DNA of 64,000 bases, from the NCBI GenBank assembly GCA_016933535.1, contig JAFGAS010000061.1:1-64000 (forward strand), in the 5' to 3' direction. A program made the position numbers and the translations under genes. This document shows positions 8,018 to 17,034 of the stretch, piece by piece. Each line of letters begins with the position of its first letter. Within the stretch, counting starts at the first letter, position 1. Source of the DNA: Candidatus Zymogenaceae bacterium (lineage in GTDB: Bacteria > Desulfobacterota > Zymogenia > Zymogenales > Zymogenaceae). The notes under the pieces are model-generated. The model was not told the DNA's origin. It saw nothing but the letters and a program-made list of their open reading frames with translations, and did no database searches.

Positions 8018-8875
8018 ATGGCCAAAAAGACAGCACAGGAAATCAGGGTCGGGCTCTTTATCTTCATCGGGCTTATCCTTGCCTTCATCGTCGTGTTCTC
8101 CATCGGGGGCAAGGACCAGCTCTTTCGGGAGCAATATACCCTCTATACCCATTTTAAGGACGTCGGAGGGTTGATCGCGGGCTCTCCCGTGAGGCTGGCG
8201 GGGGTGGAGGTGGGTACGGTATCCCGAATATGGTTTTTGACCGAACGGGATAAGCGACTGGTGGGAGTGGAGCTCAAGATCAATGCAAGCGTCAAGGAGC
8301 GGATCCACGACGACAGCACCGCCAGTATCAGAACGATGGGCGTGTTGGGCGACAAATATATCGCCGTCACCCTGGGGAGCCCCGACAAACCGGTGCTGGC
8401 CGACGGGGACTTCATCACGTCCAGCGAAACGGTAGAGCTCCTCGCGTATCTGGAAAAGGCCGACAAGATCGTCAACAATATCGAGGACATCACCGATTCC
8501 CTCAACGAGTTTATGACCCCCCTCAAAGAAGGGGGTTCCGGGGAAGACGTGGCGCGGATTCTCAAGAACACGGATACGATCGTCACCGAGATCAAGGACG
8601 GCAACGGCACGCTGCATTCCCTGGTCTATGGAGACACGGAAGGCGGAACCAACACGATGGAGAGCCTCAACAATTCCGCGGAGCGGCTCGACAGCGTCCT
8701 GACGAAGATCGACAGCGGGGAGGGAAGCCTCGGCGCGCTGGTCAACGACCCAACGCTCTACGAAGACCTCAAGACGCTCATGGGCGGGGCAAAACGGAGC
8801 AAGATTCTCAACGCCGTGGTGGGCAGCACCATGAGAAAGGGGAAGAAAGCGGCCGACGAAGAACCAAAGGAGTAA
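8018..8875 (+). CDS. mlaD: MCE-domain lipid-binding protein, MlaD-like
   Basis: The 285-residue protein has one N-terminal membrane anchor (about residues 12-32) and a periplasmic MCE domain (about 40-120, including GGLIAGSPVRLAGVEVGTV). MCE proteins form hexameric rings that carry lipids across the periplasm. The C-terminal half is helical and carries the LVNDPTLYEDL motif frequent in long MlaD homologues. At 285 residues it is longer than Escherichia coli MlaD (about 180). No mlaC or mlaB gene is adjacent. Confidence 0.92.
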   Translation: MAKKTAQEIRVGLFIFIGLILAFIVVFSIGGKDQLFREQYTLYTHFKDVGGLIAGSPVRLAGVEVGTVSRIWFLTERDKRLVGVELKINASVKERIHDDSTASIRTMGVLGDKYIAVTLGSPDKPVLADGDFITSSETVELLAYLEKADKIVNNIEDITDSLNEFMTPLKEGGSGEDVARILKNTDTIVTEIKDGNGTLHSLVYGDTEGGTNTMESLNNSAERLDSVLTKIDSGEGSLGALVNDPTLYEDLKTLMGGAKRSKILNAVVGSTMRKGKKAADEEPKE

Positions 8876-8883
8876 CGATAGAC

Positions 8884-9390
8884 ATGACAGACCCGATACT
8901 TAGCGGGAGGGCGTTCGCCTTCGGGGACGACATCTCCACCGACCACATCGCCCCCGGAAGGTTTTTTCACCTGCGGTCCAACCTCCCGGAGCTTGCCAAG
9001 CACGTCCTGGAGGATGCGCGGACCGATTTTGCGGGAGAACTCTCCCCGGGTGATTTTGTCGTCGCGGGGAAAAACTTCGGCCTGGGTTCCTCCCGGGAAC
9101 ACGCCCCGCGCATCATCAGGATGGCCGGCGTCGGCGCCGTGCTCGCCCAGTCCTTTGCGCGGATATTTTTCAGAAATGCCATTAACGTGGGGCTGCCGGT
9201 GGTCATGGTGGATACGACGGGTATCCAGGAGGGAGACCGGATCGAGGTGGACCTGGCAGCGGGCGTGGTCAGGGACGTGACGAGAGGCTTCGAGCTTACC
9301 TTTCCCGCATTACCCGAGGTCATGCGAAAAATCCTTGAAGACGGGGGACTGGTCGATCATATCAAGCGGCACGGCACGATCGCGGTGTGA
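8884..9390 (+). CDS. Aconitase/isopropylmalate isomerase family small (swivel) subunit
   Basis: The 168-residue protein is the swivel domain of a two-subunit hydro-lyase. The DDISTDHIAPGRFF and GLGSSREHAPR motifs are characteristic. It could serve aconitase, 3-isopropylmalate dehydratase (LeuD-like) or homoaconitase. The neighbours icd, mdh and fumarase alpha favour aconitase, but the iron-sulfur large subunit is not in this window and no leucine genes are near. The start at 8884 is eight bases after mlaD, so it may ride on the Mla transcript. Confidence 0.85.
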   Translation: MTDPILSGRAFAFGDDISTDHIAPGRFFHLRSNLPELAKHVLEDARTDFAGELSPGDFVVAGKNFGLGSSREHAPRIIRMAGVGAVLAQSFARIFFRNAINVGLPVVMVDTTGIQEGDRIEVDLAAGVVRDVTRGFELTFPALPEVMRKILEDGGLVDHIKRHGTIAV

Positions 9391-9541
9391 CGCCGCGGAC
9401 GGGGCTCTCGAAGATTTCGCCTCCGGCGGCGGCAATCGGTATATCGGGAATGGCGGCGTAGTCCGGCGGCATTATTAAGATTCTTTTGTATCCGGGCAAA
9501 CCGCTACTGCCCGATTTTCCGTAAGAAAGGCGTAACGACCC

Positions 9542-10777
<1,236 letters not shown>

Positions 10778-10781
10778 CGTG

Positions 10782-11012
10782 TCACCCCAAAAGGCAGGCC
10801 TCGTGGGGTGACCTGTCGGGGAGAGGGGAGGTACAGTATTTCACGGTCATTGCGAGGGAGCGATAGCGACCGTGGCAATCCCCTTACTACGGAGGAGAGA
10901 CGTGCGGTCGGGCAGCGTTCGCGCGAGACAGTCAAGGGACAGAACATCACCCCACAAAGCAGGCTTCGTGGGGGCCCCGATCAAGCGCGCGGCCCCTCGC
11001 GATGACGGCGAA
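10782..11012. repeat. Repeat-filled gap between icd and mdh
   Basis: This gap holds a palindrome-like element at 10784-10807 whose left arm is CCCCAAAAGGC but whose right arm ends CTCGTGGGG, as if two repeat types had recombined. It also holds a TCATTGCGAGGGAGCGATAGCGACCGTGGCAATCCC-type unit (from about 10847) and a CCCCACAAAGC/GCTTCGTGGGG element (about 10951-10973). The arrangement mirrors the one at 2582-2701. No gene is evident. Confidence 0.8.
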
Positions 11013-11099
11013 AGGAGGCGTTGGCTATAGGCGCGCGCTTTTGAACTATCGGTTTTATAACTCACTTCTCCGATTCTATCGAAATAAGGATTGACGAAA

Positions 11100-12041
11100 A
11101 TGCCGCAGCGGAAGAAAATTGTCATTATCGGCGCGGGAAACGTGGGTAGCTCCTGCGCGTTGTTTGCGGCCCAGCGCCAACTGGGGGACGTTACCCTTAT
11201 TGACATCGTCTCCGGAATGCCCGAGGGCAAGGCCCTTGACATGGCGGAGGGCGCTCCCCTGGGGCTCTTTGACGCCCGGCTTTCCGGGGGCGACGATATG
11301 GGAGCCGTCGCCGGGGCGGACGTGGTCATCGTGACGGCGGGGCTGGCCCGCAAGCCGGGGATGAGCCGGACAGACCTTGCGAAAACCAATACCGGGATCG
11401 TCAAGGGGGCGGTCGAAAAGATCTCCAGGCACGCGCCCGGCGCGTTTGTCATCGTCGTGACCAATCCATTGGACGTGATGACCTGGGTGACGAAAGAGGT
11501 CACGGGCTTTGCCCGCGAACGGGTCGTGGGGATGGCCGGCGCCCTGGATGCGGCGCGGTTTTCCGCGTTTGTCGCAGACGCCCTGGGCGTCTCGGTAAAA
11601 GACGTCCACGCGATGGTCCTGGGCGGCCACGGCGACACGATGGTGCCGCTGGTCCGGTGCGCCTCGGTGGCCGGTATCCCGATCACGGAGCTGCTTTCGG
11701 CAGAGAAGATCGACGAGCTTGTAAACCGCACGCGCCTTGCCGGGGGCGAGATCGTAAAGCTCCTGGGTACCGGCAGCGCCTATATCTCGCCGGCGCAATC
11801 TGCCGTCATGATGGCAGAAGGCTTTCTCTTAGACCAGGGCCGGGTGACCGGCGCCTCGGCGTACCTCGAGGGCGAGTACGGCTTTTCGGGGATCTGCCTG
11901 GGGGTCCCGGTGAAGATATCGGGAAAGGGCGTGGAACGGATCATCGAGATAGGGCTGTCCAAGGAAGAAAGAAAGATGCTGGAGATATCTGCCGCCGCGG
12001 TAAAAAAAGAGATCGACGAGATCAGGGGGGAGATCGGGTGA
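11100..12041 (+). CDS. mdh: Malate dehydrogenase (LDH-like type)
   Basis: The 313-residue enzyme interconverts malate and oxaloacetate with NAD. GAGNVGSS (from residue 11) is the nucleotide motif and D35 should bind the NAD ribose. RKPGMSR carries the malate-specific arginines R84 and R90, which separate it from lactate dehydrogenase. N122, R153 and catalytic H177 (GGHGDT) are present. The start chosen is ATG at 11100, nine bases after AAGGA; the TTG at 11091 abuts that site directly and is unlikely. The stop overlaps the fumarase alpha start (GTGA at 12038-12041). Confidence 0.95.
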   Translation: MPQRKKIVIIGAGNVGSSCALFAAQRQLGDVTLIDIVSGMPEGKALDMAEGAPLGLFDARLSGGDDMGAVAGADVVIVTAGLARKPGMSRTDLAKTNTGIVKGAVEKISRHAPGAFVIVVTNPLDVMTWVTKEVTGFARERVVGMAGALDAARFSAFVADALGVSVKDVHAMVLGGHGDTMVPLVRCASVAGIPITELLSAEKIDELVNRTRLAGGEIVKLLGTGSAYISPAQSAVMMAEGFLLDQGRVTGASAYLEGEYGFSGICLGVPVKISGKGVERIIEIGLSKEERKMLEISAAAVKKEIDEIRGEIG

Positions 12042-12877
12042 GGACGATCCCGGCTTCACTGATTTCCGAGCGGGTAAAGGACCTCGTCATCGAGGCCAAC
12101 GTGATGCTCCCGCCGGACGTGGTGGCGGCGTTTGAATCGGCCTTCGGCCGCGAGGTTTCCGAGGCCGGCAGGCTGGTGATCTCCGAGATCCTGGAAAACC
12201 GCGCGGTGGCGGCCGCCCAGCGGCTACCGTTGTGCCAGGACACCGGAACGGCGGTCTTTTTCGCCGAGATCGGGGCCGACGTACATATCGACGGGGGCGA
12301 CTTCGAATCGGCGATCACAAACGGCATGCGGCAAGGCTACCGGGAGGGGCATTTCAGGATGTCCATGGCCGACCCCCTGACCCGTGCGAACACCGGCGAC
12401 AATGTACCCGCGGTCATCCATGTCACGTGTGTCCCCGGCGACGGGCTGACGATATCGTTTCTTGCCAAGGGCGGCGGGACAGAAAACGCATCCCGGCTGT
12501 TCATGCTCACGCCGTCGGACAGGGAGGACGCCGTCACAGCAAGGGTGGTCTCGGTGGTGGACGAGGCCGGCGCCCGAGCATGCCCGCCGCTGATCGTCGG
12601 CGTCGGGCTCGGCGGGGCGTTTGACACCGCCCCGATCATGGCGCGCCGTGCGCTGTTAAGGGAGGTCGGCGTGCCGCACCCCGAGGCGCGGATAGCCGGG
12701 CTGGAGAGCCGGATACTTTCGGCCGTCAACGACCTGGGCATCGGGCCGATGGGCCTGGGGGGAAGGGTCACGGCGCTTGCCGTCCATGTAGAGATTGCCC
12801 CCTGCCACATCGCCTCATTGCCGCTTGCCGTCAACCTCCAGTGCCATAGCGCGCGGCACGGGGAGATACGGTTATAG
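12038..12877 (+). CDS. Fumarate hydratase (class I), alpha subunit
   Basis: This is the N-terminal catalytic half of the two-subunit oxygen-sensitive iron-sulfur fumarase (or a closely related tartrate dehydratase-type enzyme), 279 residues. LCQDTGTAVFF (about residue 65), the GGGTENAS stretch and the C-terminal IAPCHIASLPLAVNLQCH region are family features, and three cysteines (in LCQDTG, in ACPPL and near the C-terminus) could ligate the 4Fe-4S cluster. The GTG start overlaps the mdh stop by four bases. The beta subunit, normally the next gene, is absent: downstream there are only repeats and a toxin-antitoxin remnant. Confidence 0.88.
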   Translation: MRTIPASLISERVKDLVIEANVMLPPDVVAAFESAFGREVSEAGRLVISEILENRAVAAAQRLPLCQDTGTAVFFAEIGADVHIDGGDFESAITNGMRQGYREGHFRMSMADPLTRANTGDNVPAVIHVTCVPGDGLTISFLAKGGGTENASRLFMLTPSDREDAVTARVVSVVDEAGARACPPLIVGVGLGGAFDTAPIMARRALLREVGVPHPEARIAGLESRILSAVNDLGIGPMGLGGRVTALAVHVEIAPCHIASLPLAVNLQCHSARHGEIRL

Positions 12878-12922
12878 GTCAGAGTGCTGTGAAACCCGCT
12901 TTTCAATAATAATGCTATTTTC

Positions 12923-13045
12923 GTCATTACGAGGAGCACCGCGACGAAGCAATCTCGGACCTTGTAGCTTTCCATAATCAAGCAGCTATAGTATATCGAT
13001 ATCCGAGATCGCCACGGGTCCTAAAGGTCCCTCGCGATGACGGAA
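12923..13045. repeat. Inverted CATTACGAGG repeat element
   Basis: A unit starting CGTCATTACGAGGAGC and running to GCAATCTCGGA is followed by about 35 bases and then the roughly inverted half TCCGAGATCGCC to CTCGCGATGACGG. The two halves can fold into a long imperfect hairpin of REP/BIME character. It occupies the place where a fumarase beta gene would be expected. Confidence 0.75.
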
Positions 13046-13164
13046 GGAAATAAGGGTCGTATCTTTAGGATTTAAGTTAGAATAGACTACCGATACTAAT
13101 CAGGGCTCCTTGACTATGTCGGCGGAATATGGTAGTTATAACACCATAGCACGAGGTGTTTATC

Positions 13165-13380
13165 ATGATAGAAAGATTCAACGTAATCGTCGAGAGAGGG
13201 CAGAACGGGTATCTCATCTCGGAAGTGGTTGAGCTTCCCGGATGCCATACGCAGGCCAAGAGCTATGACGATCTGATGGAACGGACGAGAGAGGCGATAC
13301 TGCTGTATCTGGAAGAAAAAAAGCCCGATTCCGTTGAGTCCCGGTTTGTCGGCCTTCAGCAGCTCGAAGTCGAAGTCTGA
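13165..13380 (+). CDS. hicB: HicB-family antitoxin
   Basis: The 71-residue protein has the partly degraded RNase H-like fold of HicB antitoxins: an opening FNVIVERGQNGYLISEVVELPGCHTQ, then the TREAILLYLEE helix. HicB neutralises the HicA mRNA interferase and usually represses its own operon. No C-terminal DNA-binding domain is visible, so it is of the short type. The start could be ATG at 13165 or three codons upstream at 13156. The order here is antitoxin first, then toxin. Confidence 0.85.
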   Translation: MIERFNVIVERGQNGYLISEVVELPGCHTQAKSYDDLMERTREAILLYLEEKKPDSVESRFVGLQQLEVEV

Positions 13381-13382
13381 CC

Positions 13383-13608
13383 GTGACGAAGTTCCCTCCT
13401 CACCCCGCAAGACCTTATTAAAGCCATTACTAAACTTGGGTTCGTATTAAAACGCCAAAGGGGGAGCCATATGTTTTTCAAGCACCCCGACGGCAGGACG
13501 ACTATTATCCCGAATCATCCCGGAGAGGTTATCGACAGGGGTCTGCTCGCGAAGATCGTCAAGAAGGACCTGCAGATGAGCAAAGAGGAGTTCCTGGAAT
13601 ATCTATAA
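13383..13608 (+). pseudogene. hicA: hicA toxin gene broken by a frameshift
   Basis: The sequence encodes a recognisable HicA double-stranded RNA-binding-like mRNA interferase, but in two frames. GTG at 13383 begins MTKFP, and the rest (LTPQDLIKAITKLGF, then KRQRGSHMFFKHPDG, catalytic His in GSH, through EEFLEYL to TAA at 13606-13608) is in the next frame, with no start codon of its own between the in-frame TGA at 13384 and the motif. One extra base around 13395-13398, in CCCTCCTC, explains it. It may be a true pseudogene, a sequencing error, or a case of frameshifting. An internal ATG at 13471 would give only a 45-residue fragment. Confidence 0.8.
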
Positions 13609-13630
13609 TACGTCAAGCAATATAAGCGTA

Positions 13631-13657
13631 AAGGGGCCCCGGAGCGGCCCCTTTTTT
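13631..13657 (+). terminator. Terminator after hicBA
   Basis: GGGGCC (13633-13638) pairs with GGCCCC (13646-13651) and is followed by six Ts. It lies 24 bases past the hicA stop. Confidence 0.82.
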
Positions 13658-13719
13658 ATTTCTAAGTCCGGAATCAGCCGCGAGTTCCCTTGCAAGTAGG
13701 GTATAATGCTTGGGACGGG

Positions 13720-13895
13720 CCGAGATTGCCACGGGGCCTATCGGCCCCTCGCAATGACAATAGTAAACGTCGCTAATGCGCGACATCCCTAAAAATTGCG
13801 GACCATACGAGAGACACCCCAAAAGGCAGGCCTTTTGGGGACCCCGACAAGTCACCCCACGAAGCAGGCTTCGTGGGGGCCCCGACAGGAGAGAA
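13720..13895. repeat. Repeat-filled gap left of the VIT-like gene
   Basis: This gap contains a CTCGCAATGACAATAGTAAACG unit related to the 59-base repeat at 2967, then in direct succession a CCCCAAAAGGC/GCCTTTTGGGG palindrome (about 13815-13838) and a CCCCACGAAGC/GCTTCGTGGGG palindrome (about 13856-13879), each followed by CCCCGACA. No gene is seen. Confidence 0.8.
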
Positions 13896-13972
13896 TAGAC
13901 GGCACGAATGCCGCCCGTACGGGTTCAGCGGGGTTTATCAATTGACGGTGCTGATCGGTTTCCTTTTCCTTC

Positions 13973-14452
13973 CTACCCCCCGAACACTTTTCCGATCCAG
14001 AGCCCCGCGAAATGCGTGATGACGATGACAAGGAGTGCGATCCCCAGGTGCTCGGCGATGACCGAGATGGGCCGCTTGGCCTGCATCCGGGCGATGACGA
14101 AGCTCAAGTACCCCAGGGCGACAAATCCCCAGGCGAGGCTCACCGGTATCGCCCATGAAAGGTCCAGCAAGATCACGGGTATAAGAAACGTGGACGCGAA
14201 CAGGAATTTCGAGACGAGGGTAGAGATGGTCGAGGCCCAGATTTCCTTTTCGGTGTGCATGTCTTCGGATTCCTCGGAGATGTGGACCCCGAGCGCGTCG
14301 GAAAAGGCGTCCGCTATCGCGATCGTCAGCACGCCGCCGATGACGACGATCTTGGAGTGGGTGCTGGAGTTGAGCCCGATCATCAGGCCGAGGGTGGTTA
14401 TGATCCCCGAGGTCAGCCCGAAGCTCAGGCCGGAAAGAATGGACCGTTTCAT
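13973..14452 (-). CDS. VIT/CCC1-like small membrane protein
   Basis: The 159-residue membrane protein resembles half of the vacuolar iron transporter (VIT1/CCC1) family: SGLSFGLTSGIITTLGLMIGL forms segment 1, followed by a segment containing ADAFSDALGVHISEESED, whose acidic residues recall the metal-binding helix. About five hydrophobic segments are present. A metal (iron or manganese) transport role is inferred from the fold only. The start is ATG at 14452, eight bases after GGAGG; an upstream in-frame start would skip that site. It lies about 57 bases past the end of the ATC hydrolase gene, in the same direction. Confidence 0.7.
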   Translation of the reverse strand: MKRSILSGLSFGLTSGIITTLGLMIGLNSSTHSKIVVIGGVLTIAIADAFSDALGVHISEESEDMHTEKEIWASTISTLVSKFLFASTFLIPVILLDLSWAIPVSLAWGFVALGYLSFVIARMQAKRPISVIAEHLGIALLVIVITHFAGLWIGKVFGG

Positions 14453-14509
14453 AGGCGTGGCCTCCACCGTGCGAAAAGGGGGCAATGCGCCCCAAATAGG
14501 GATAGCCCA

Positions 14510-15181
14510 TTACCCCTTCATATACCGAAAATTACACACCTCGCCTCCTCCGGCCACGGTCTTCGTCCGCGTGAGCTTCATGCCGAAGGCGTCGGCCACG
14601 ATGAAATCGACGGCGCAGTTGATGGGGATGGCGCGGTCGGCGCCGTGGGCCCGGTAGAGCGTGCAGATCCCGCATTCGGTAAAGTCCAGGCCGTACAGCA
14701 GCCCCTTGCCGTCCCCCGGCACGAAGGTAAAGACCCAGTCACCCGGGTAGCGGCGCTCACGAGAGCGTTGTGCCTGCCGTGCGCGCCTTTTTATGAACCA
14801 GCGGCTCTCCTTGAGCCGCCCCGCCAGGCGGAGCACGAGGCGGGGATAGCGCCGTACGCGCCGCCGAATCGTTTCATGGACGATCCGGCTGATGTTGGCC
14901 AGCGGTACTTCTCTAATAGCCAGCTCCTTATAGAAGGCCAGGATCACCGCCGCCTCTATGATATCGGCCGTCAGGAAGTTGTGGTTCCCCCCGATATAGG
15001 GGAGGGTGGGCAGGATGTCCGCAAATTCGGTCCGTGCCCCAACAATCACCACGTTGGCAAATTGGGGGCCGCCGTATTCGGTCAGGGCTCCCCGCGTGAT
15101 CCGCGAGATTTTATCGAACTCCTTGAGGAGCTCTTTTTCTCGGGAGATATAGTAGAGTTCGGGATTTTTCTGTTTGGTCAT
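14510..15181 (-). CDS. L-2-amino-thiazoline-4-carboxylate hydrolase-like protein
   Basis: The 223-residue protein matches the ATC hydrolase family, whose founding member opens the thiazoline ring in bacterial cysteine formation. The diagnostic C-terminal block is visible: DFTECGICTLYRAHG (about residue 167), the VDFIVADAFG region and the ending CNFRY. In many anaerobes these proteins have unknown substrates, so the family name should not be read as a proven reaction here. GGGAGA lies upstream of the ATG at 15181. The acyl-CoA synthetase subunit gene is about 40 bases upstream in the same direction. Confidence 0.82.
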   Translation of the reverse strand: MTKQKNPELYYISREKELLKEFDKISRITRGALTEYGGPQFANVVIVGARTEFADILPTLPYIGGNHNFLTADIIEAAVILAFYKELAIREVPLANISRIVHETIRRRVRRYPRLVLRLAGRLKESRWFIKRRARQAQRSRERRYPGDWVFTFVPGDGKGLLYGLDFTECGICTLYRAHGADRAIPINCAVDFIVADAFGMKLTRTKTVAGGGEVCNFRYMKG

Positions 15182-15220
15182 TGTGTCTCCCTATTCGTGC
15201 CGGGGTGAGGTCTCGTCGGA

Positions 15221-16657
15221 TCACCGATTCTGTATCGAGCGTTCCTGCCACCGGGCGAGGTTTTCCGCCGCGGCGCCGGCCCCCTGGATCGTCGGGTGAG
15301 TGGAGACCCCCCTCTCATTGAGGTAGATAAGGGACCTCAACCACTCATCGCCGGAATAGTAGAGGGGCAGAACCACCAGGACCGTCTTCTTAGCCCCCGT
15401 GGCAAAGGTCGCCAGCGCATCCAGGAGGTACTCATTGTAGCCCTCCTTGAAGAGGTGGGCAAACTCGATCTGGTGCTGGTATATGATCATATCGGTCTCG
15501 GAGTCGTCGTCTATAATCGCAAACATCTTTTCGAAGACTCCGGGCAGCCCCCCCACCAAAGAAAAATCGATCGGGTTTATAAAGCCGGTTCCCTCCGAAG
15601 GAATAATGGAGGCAAGCGCTTGCTGTGTTTGCTGAGAAAACGGCGCCACCGTCAGCCCCATACCGGGCAGTACGTCGGCCGCCACGACCCCTTCGCCGCC
15701 GCCCCGGTTGACCAGCGCGATCCGCCGGCCGACGGTGCCGCGCCGCTTGGCGAAGGCCGAAACGGTGCCGACCAGCTCCTCAAAGGTAGAAACGCGGATT
15801 CCCCCCGCCTGCCGTACCGCCGCGTCCCACAGGGGGCCGCTGCCGGCCATGATGCCGGTATGGGAGGAGGCGGCCTTTGCCCCCGCATCGCTCATCCCCA
15901 CCTTGAGGATAACGACCGGCTTAGTCGCCGAGCCCCGTTTTACCAGCTCCATGAATCGGCGGGGGTTGGTCGATCCCTCGAGGTAGACGGCGATGATTTC
16001 AACGGCGGAATCGTCGATCATATGCTCAAGAAAATCCTCAACGGAAAGATCGACGGTATTGCCGAGGCTTACGGCCTTATTGACCCGGTAGGCGTAGTGG
16101 GCACCGCACCAGATGAGCGCCTGAGTCGTACCCCCGCTCTGGGAAACCATCCCGACGTTTCCCACTCCCTTGGGGAAGATGCCGGGGGGAAACGCGATGC
16201 CTACCGCCGGAGAAAAGACGCCCAGACAATTGGGACCAATGACGCGCACGCCCGTCTCCTGGGACGCACGTTTCAGCTCGGCTTCCAGCCGCCTGCCCTC
16301 GTCGGTCTCCAGGTCGCCGAATCCGGAAGAAAAGACGTGAGCCGCCCGAATCCCTTTCTTGGCGATATCCCGCAAGGTGTCGGGCACCCGGTTGGCCGGG
16401 ACGCACAGGATGGCGTACTCGATGCCCGCCGGCAGCTCGTCAATGGAATTGAACGATTCGTACGGCCCGCACGGGCCGCCGTCGGTGGACACGACAAAGA
16501 CCTTGCCGGTATAGCCCTGGTTGACCAGCGCCAGCAGAAACATGGAACCGCCCTTTGCGGGGTTCGTCTTTCCCACCAGGGCGACCGTTTGAGGAAGAAA
16601 AACAGATTTCCAGAAGGGGGCGAAAGGGGTCGGTGTCGCTGCCACAATCATCTCCAT
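15221..16657 (-). CDS. ADP-forming acyl-CoA synthetase, alpha (CoA-binding) subunit
   Basis: The 478-residue protein has the CoA-binding Rossmann domain (residues 20-150, with VALVGKTNPAKGGSM) and two succinyl-CoA-ligase-like flavodoxin domains. The phosphohistidine motif SSHTGIMAG is present near residue 265. The family converts acyl-CoA, ADP and phosphate to the acid, CoA and ATP (or the reverse). The ATP-grasp beta subunit, fused in many homologues, is neither fused nor adjacent, so the partner must lie elsewhere. The gene may share a transcript with the ATC-hydrolase-like gene that follows. It is divergent from the ABC importer at 17035. Confidence 0.86.
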   Translation of the reverse strand: MEMIVAATPTPFAPFWKSVFLPQTVALVGKTNPAKGGSMFLLALVNQGYTGKVFVVSTDGGPCGPYESFNSIDELPAGIEYAILCVPANRVPDTLRDIAKKGIRAAHVFSSGFGDLETDEGRRLEAELKRASQETGVRVIGPNCLGVFSPAVGIAFPPGIFPKGVGNVGMVSQSGGTTQALIWCGAHYAYRVNKAVSLGNTVDLSVEDFLEHMIDDSAVEIIAVYLEGSTNPRRFMELVKRGSATKPVVILKVGMSDAGAKAASSHTGIMAGSGPLWDAAVRQAGGIRVSTFEELVGTVSAFAKRRGTVGRRIALVNRGGGEGVVAADVLPGMGLTVAPFSQQTQQALASIIPSEGTGFINPIDFSLVGGLPGVFEKMFAIIDDDSETDMIIYQHQIEFAHLFKEGYNEYLLDALATFATGAKKTVLVVLPLYYSGDEWLRSLIYLNERGVSTHPTIQGAGAAAENLARWQERSIQNR

Positions 16658-16844
16658 CGGTTATATTTTTGAGAGCAGACCCTGTCGCATCGATCTCTTA
16701 ATAGGCCCCACCGGTGCAGTTCGCTATATATCGGGCATATCCAATGGAGCAGGAACTAAATAACCTACCACCTGCCCCTGTTTTGTCAAGCATTTTCGTT
16801 ATTTTCCATCGATTGTAAAAAAATAAGATACAGTAATAAAACAT

Positions 16845-16873
16845 TTGACAAATCACATTCCTAACGCTATATA
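16845..16873 (+). promoter_or_regulatory. Consensus sigma-70 promoter of the peptide importer
   Basis: TTGACA (16845-16850) is followed after exactly 17 bases by TATATA (16868-16873). It lies in AT-rich DNA that contrasts with its surroundings. The predicted transcript has a leader of about 155 bases before the ATG at 17035. I see no riboswitch fold I can name in that leader. The rest of the 377-base gap (16658-17034) holds no gene. Confidence 0.8.
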
Positions 16874-17034
16874 GTATAGTAGGTTGTATTTTTACTTGGG
16901 GATATGTCTCGTAAAAAGATGCAAAGGGAAGGGATTATCTATACTAATATTTGTCTAATTTACCCACCACGCCAAACGTCGCTTTTCCCGTGTGGATGTT
17001 TCAGCCATAAAAACTACCTAATAATGGAGGATTT

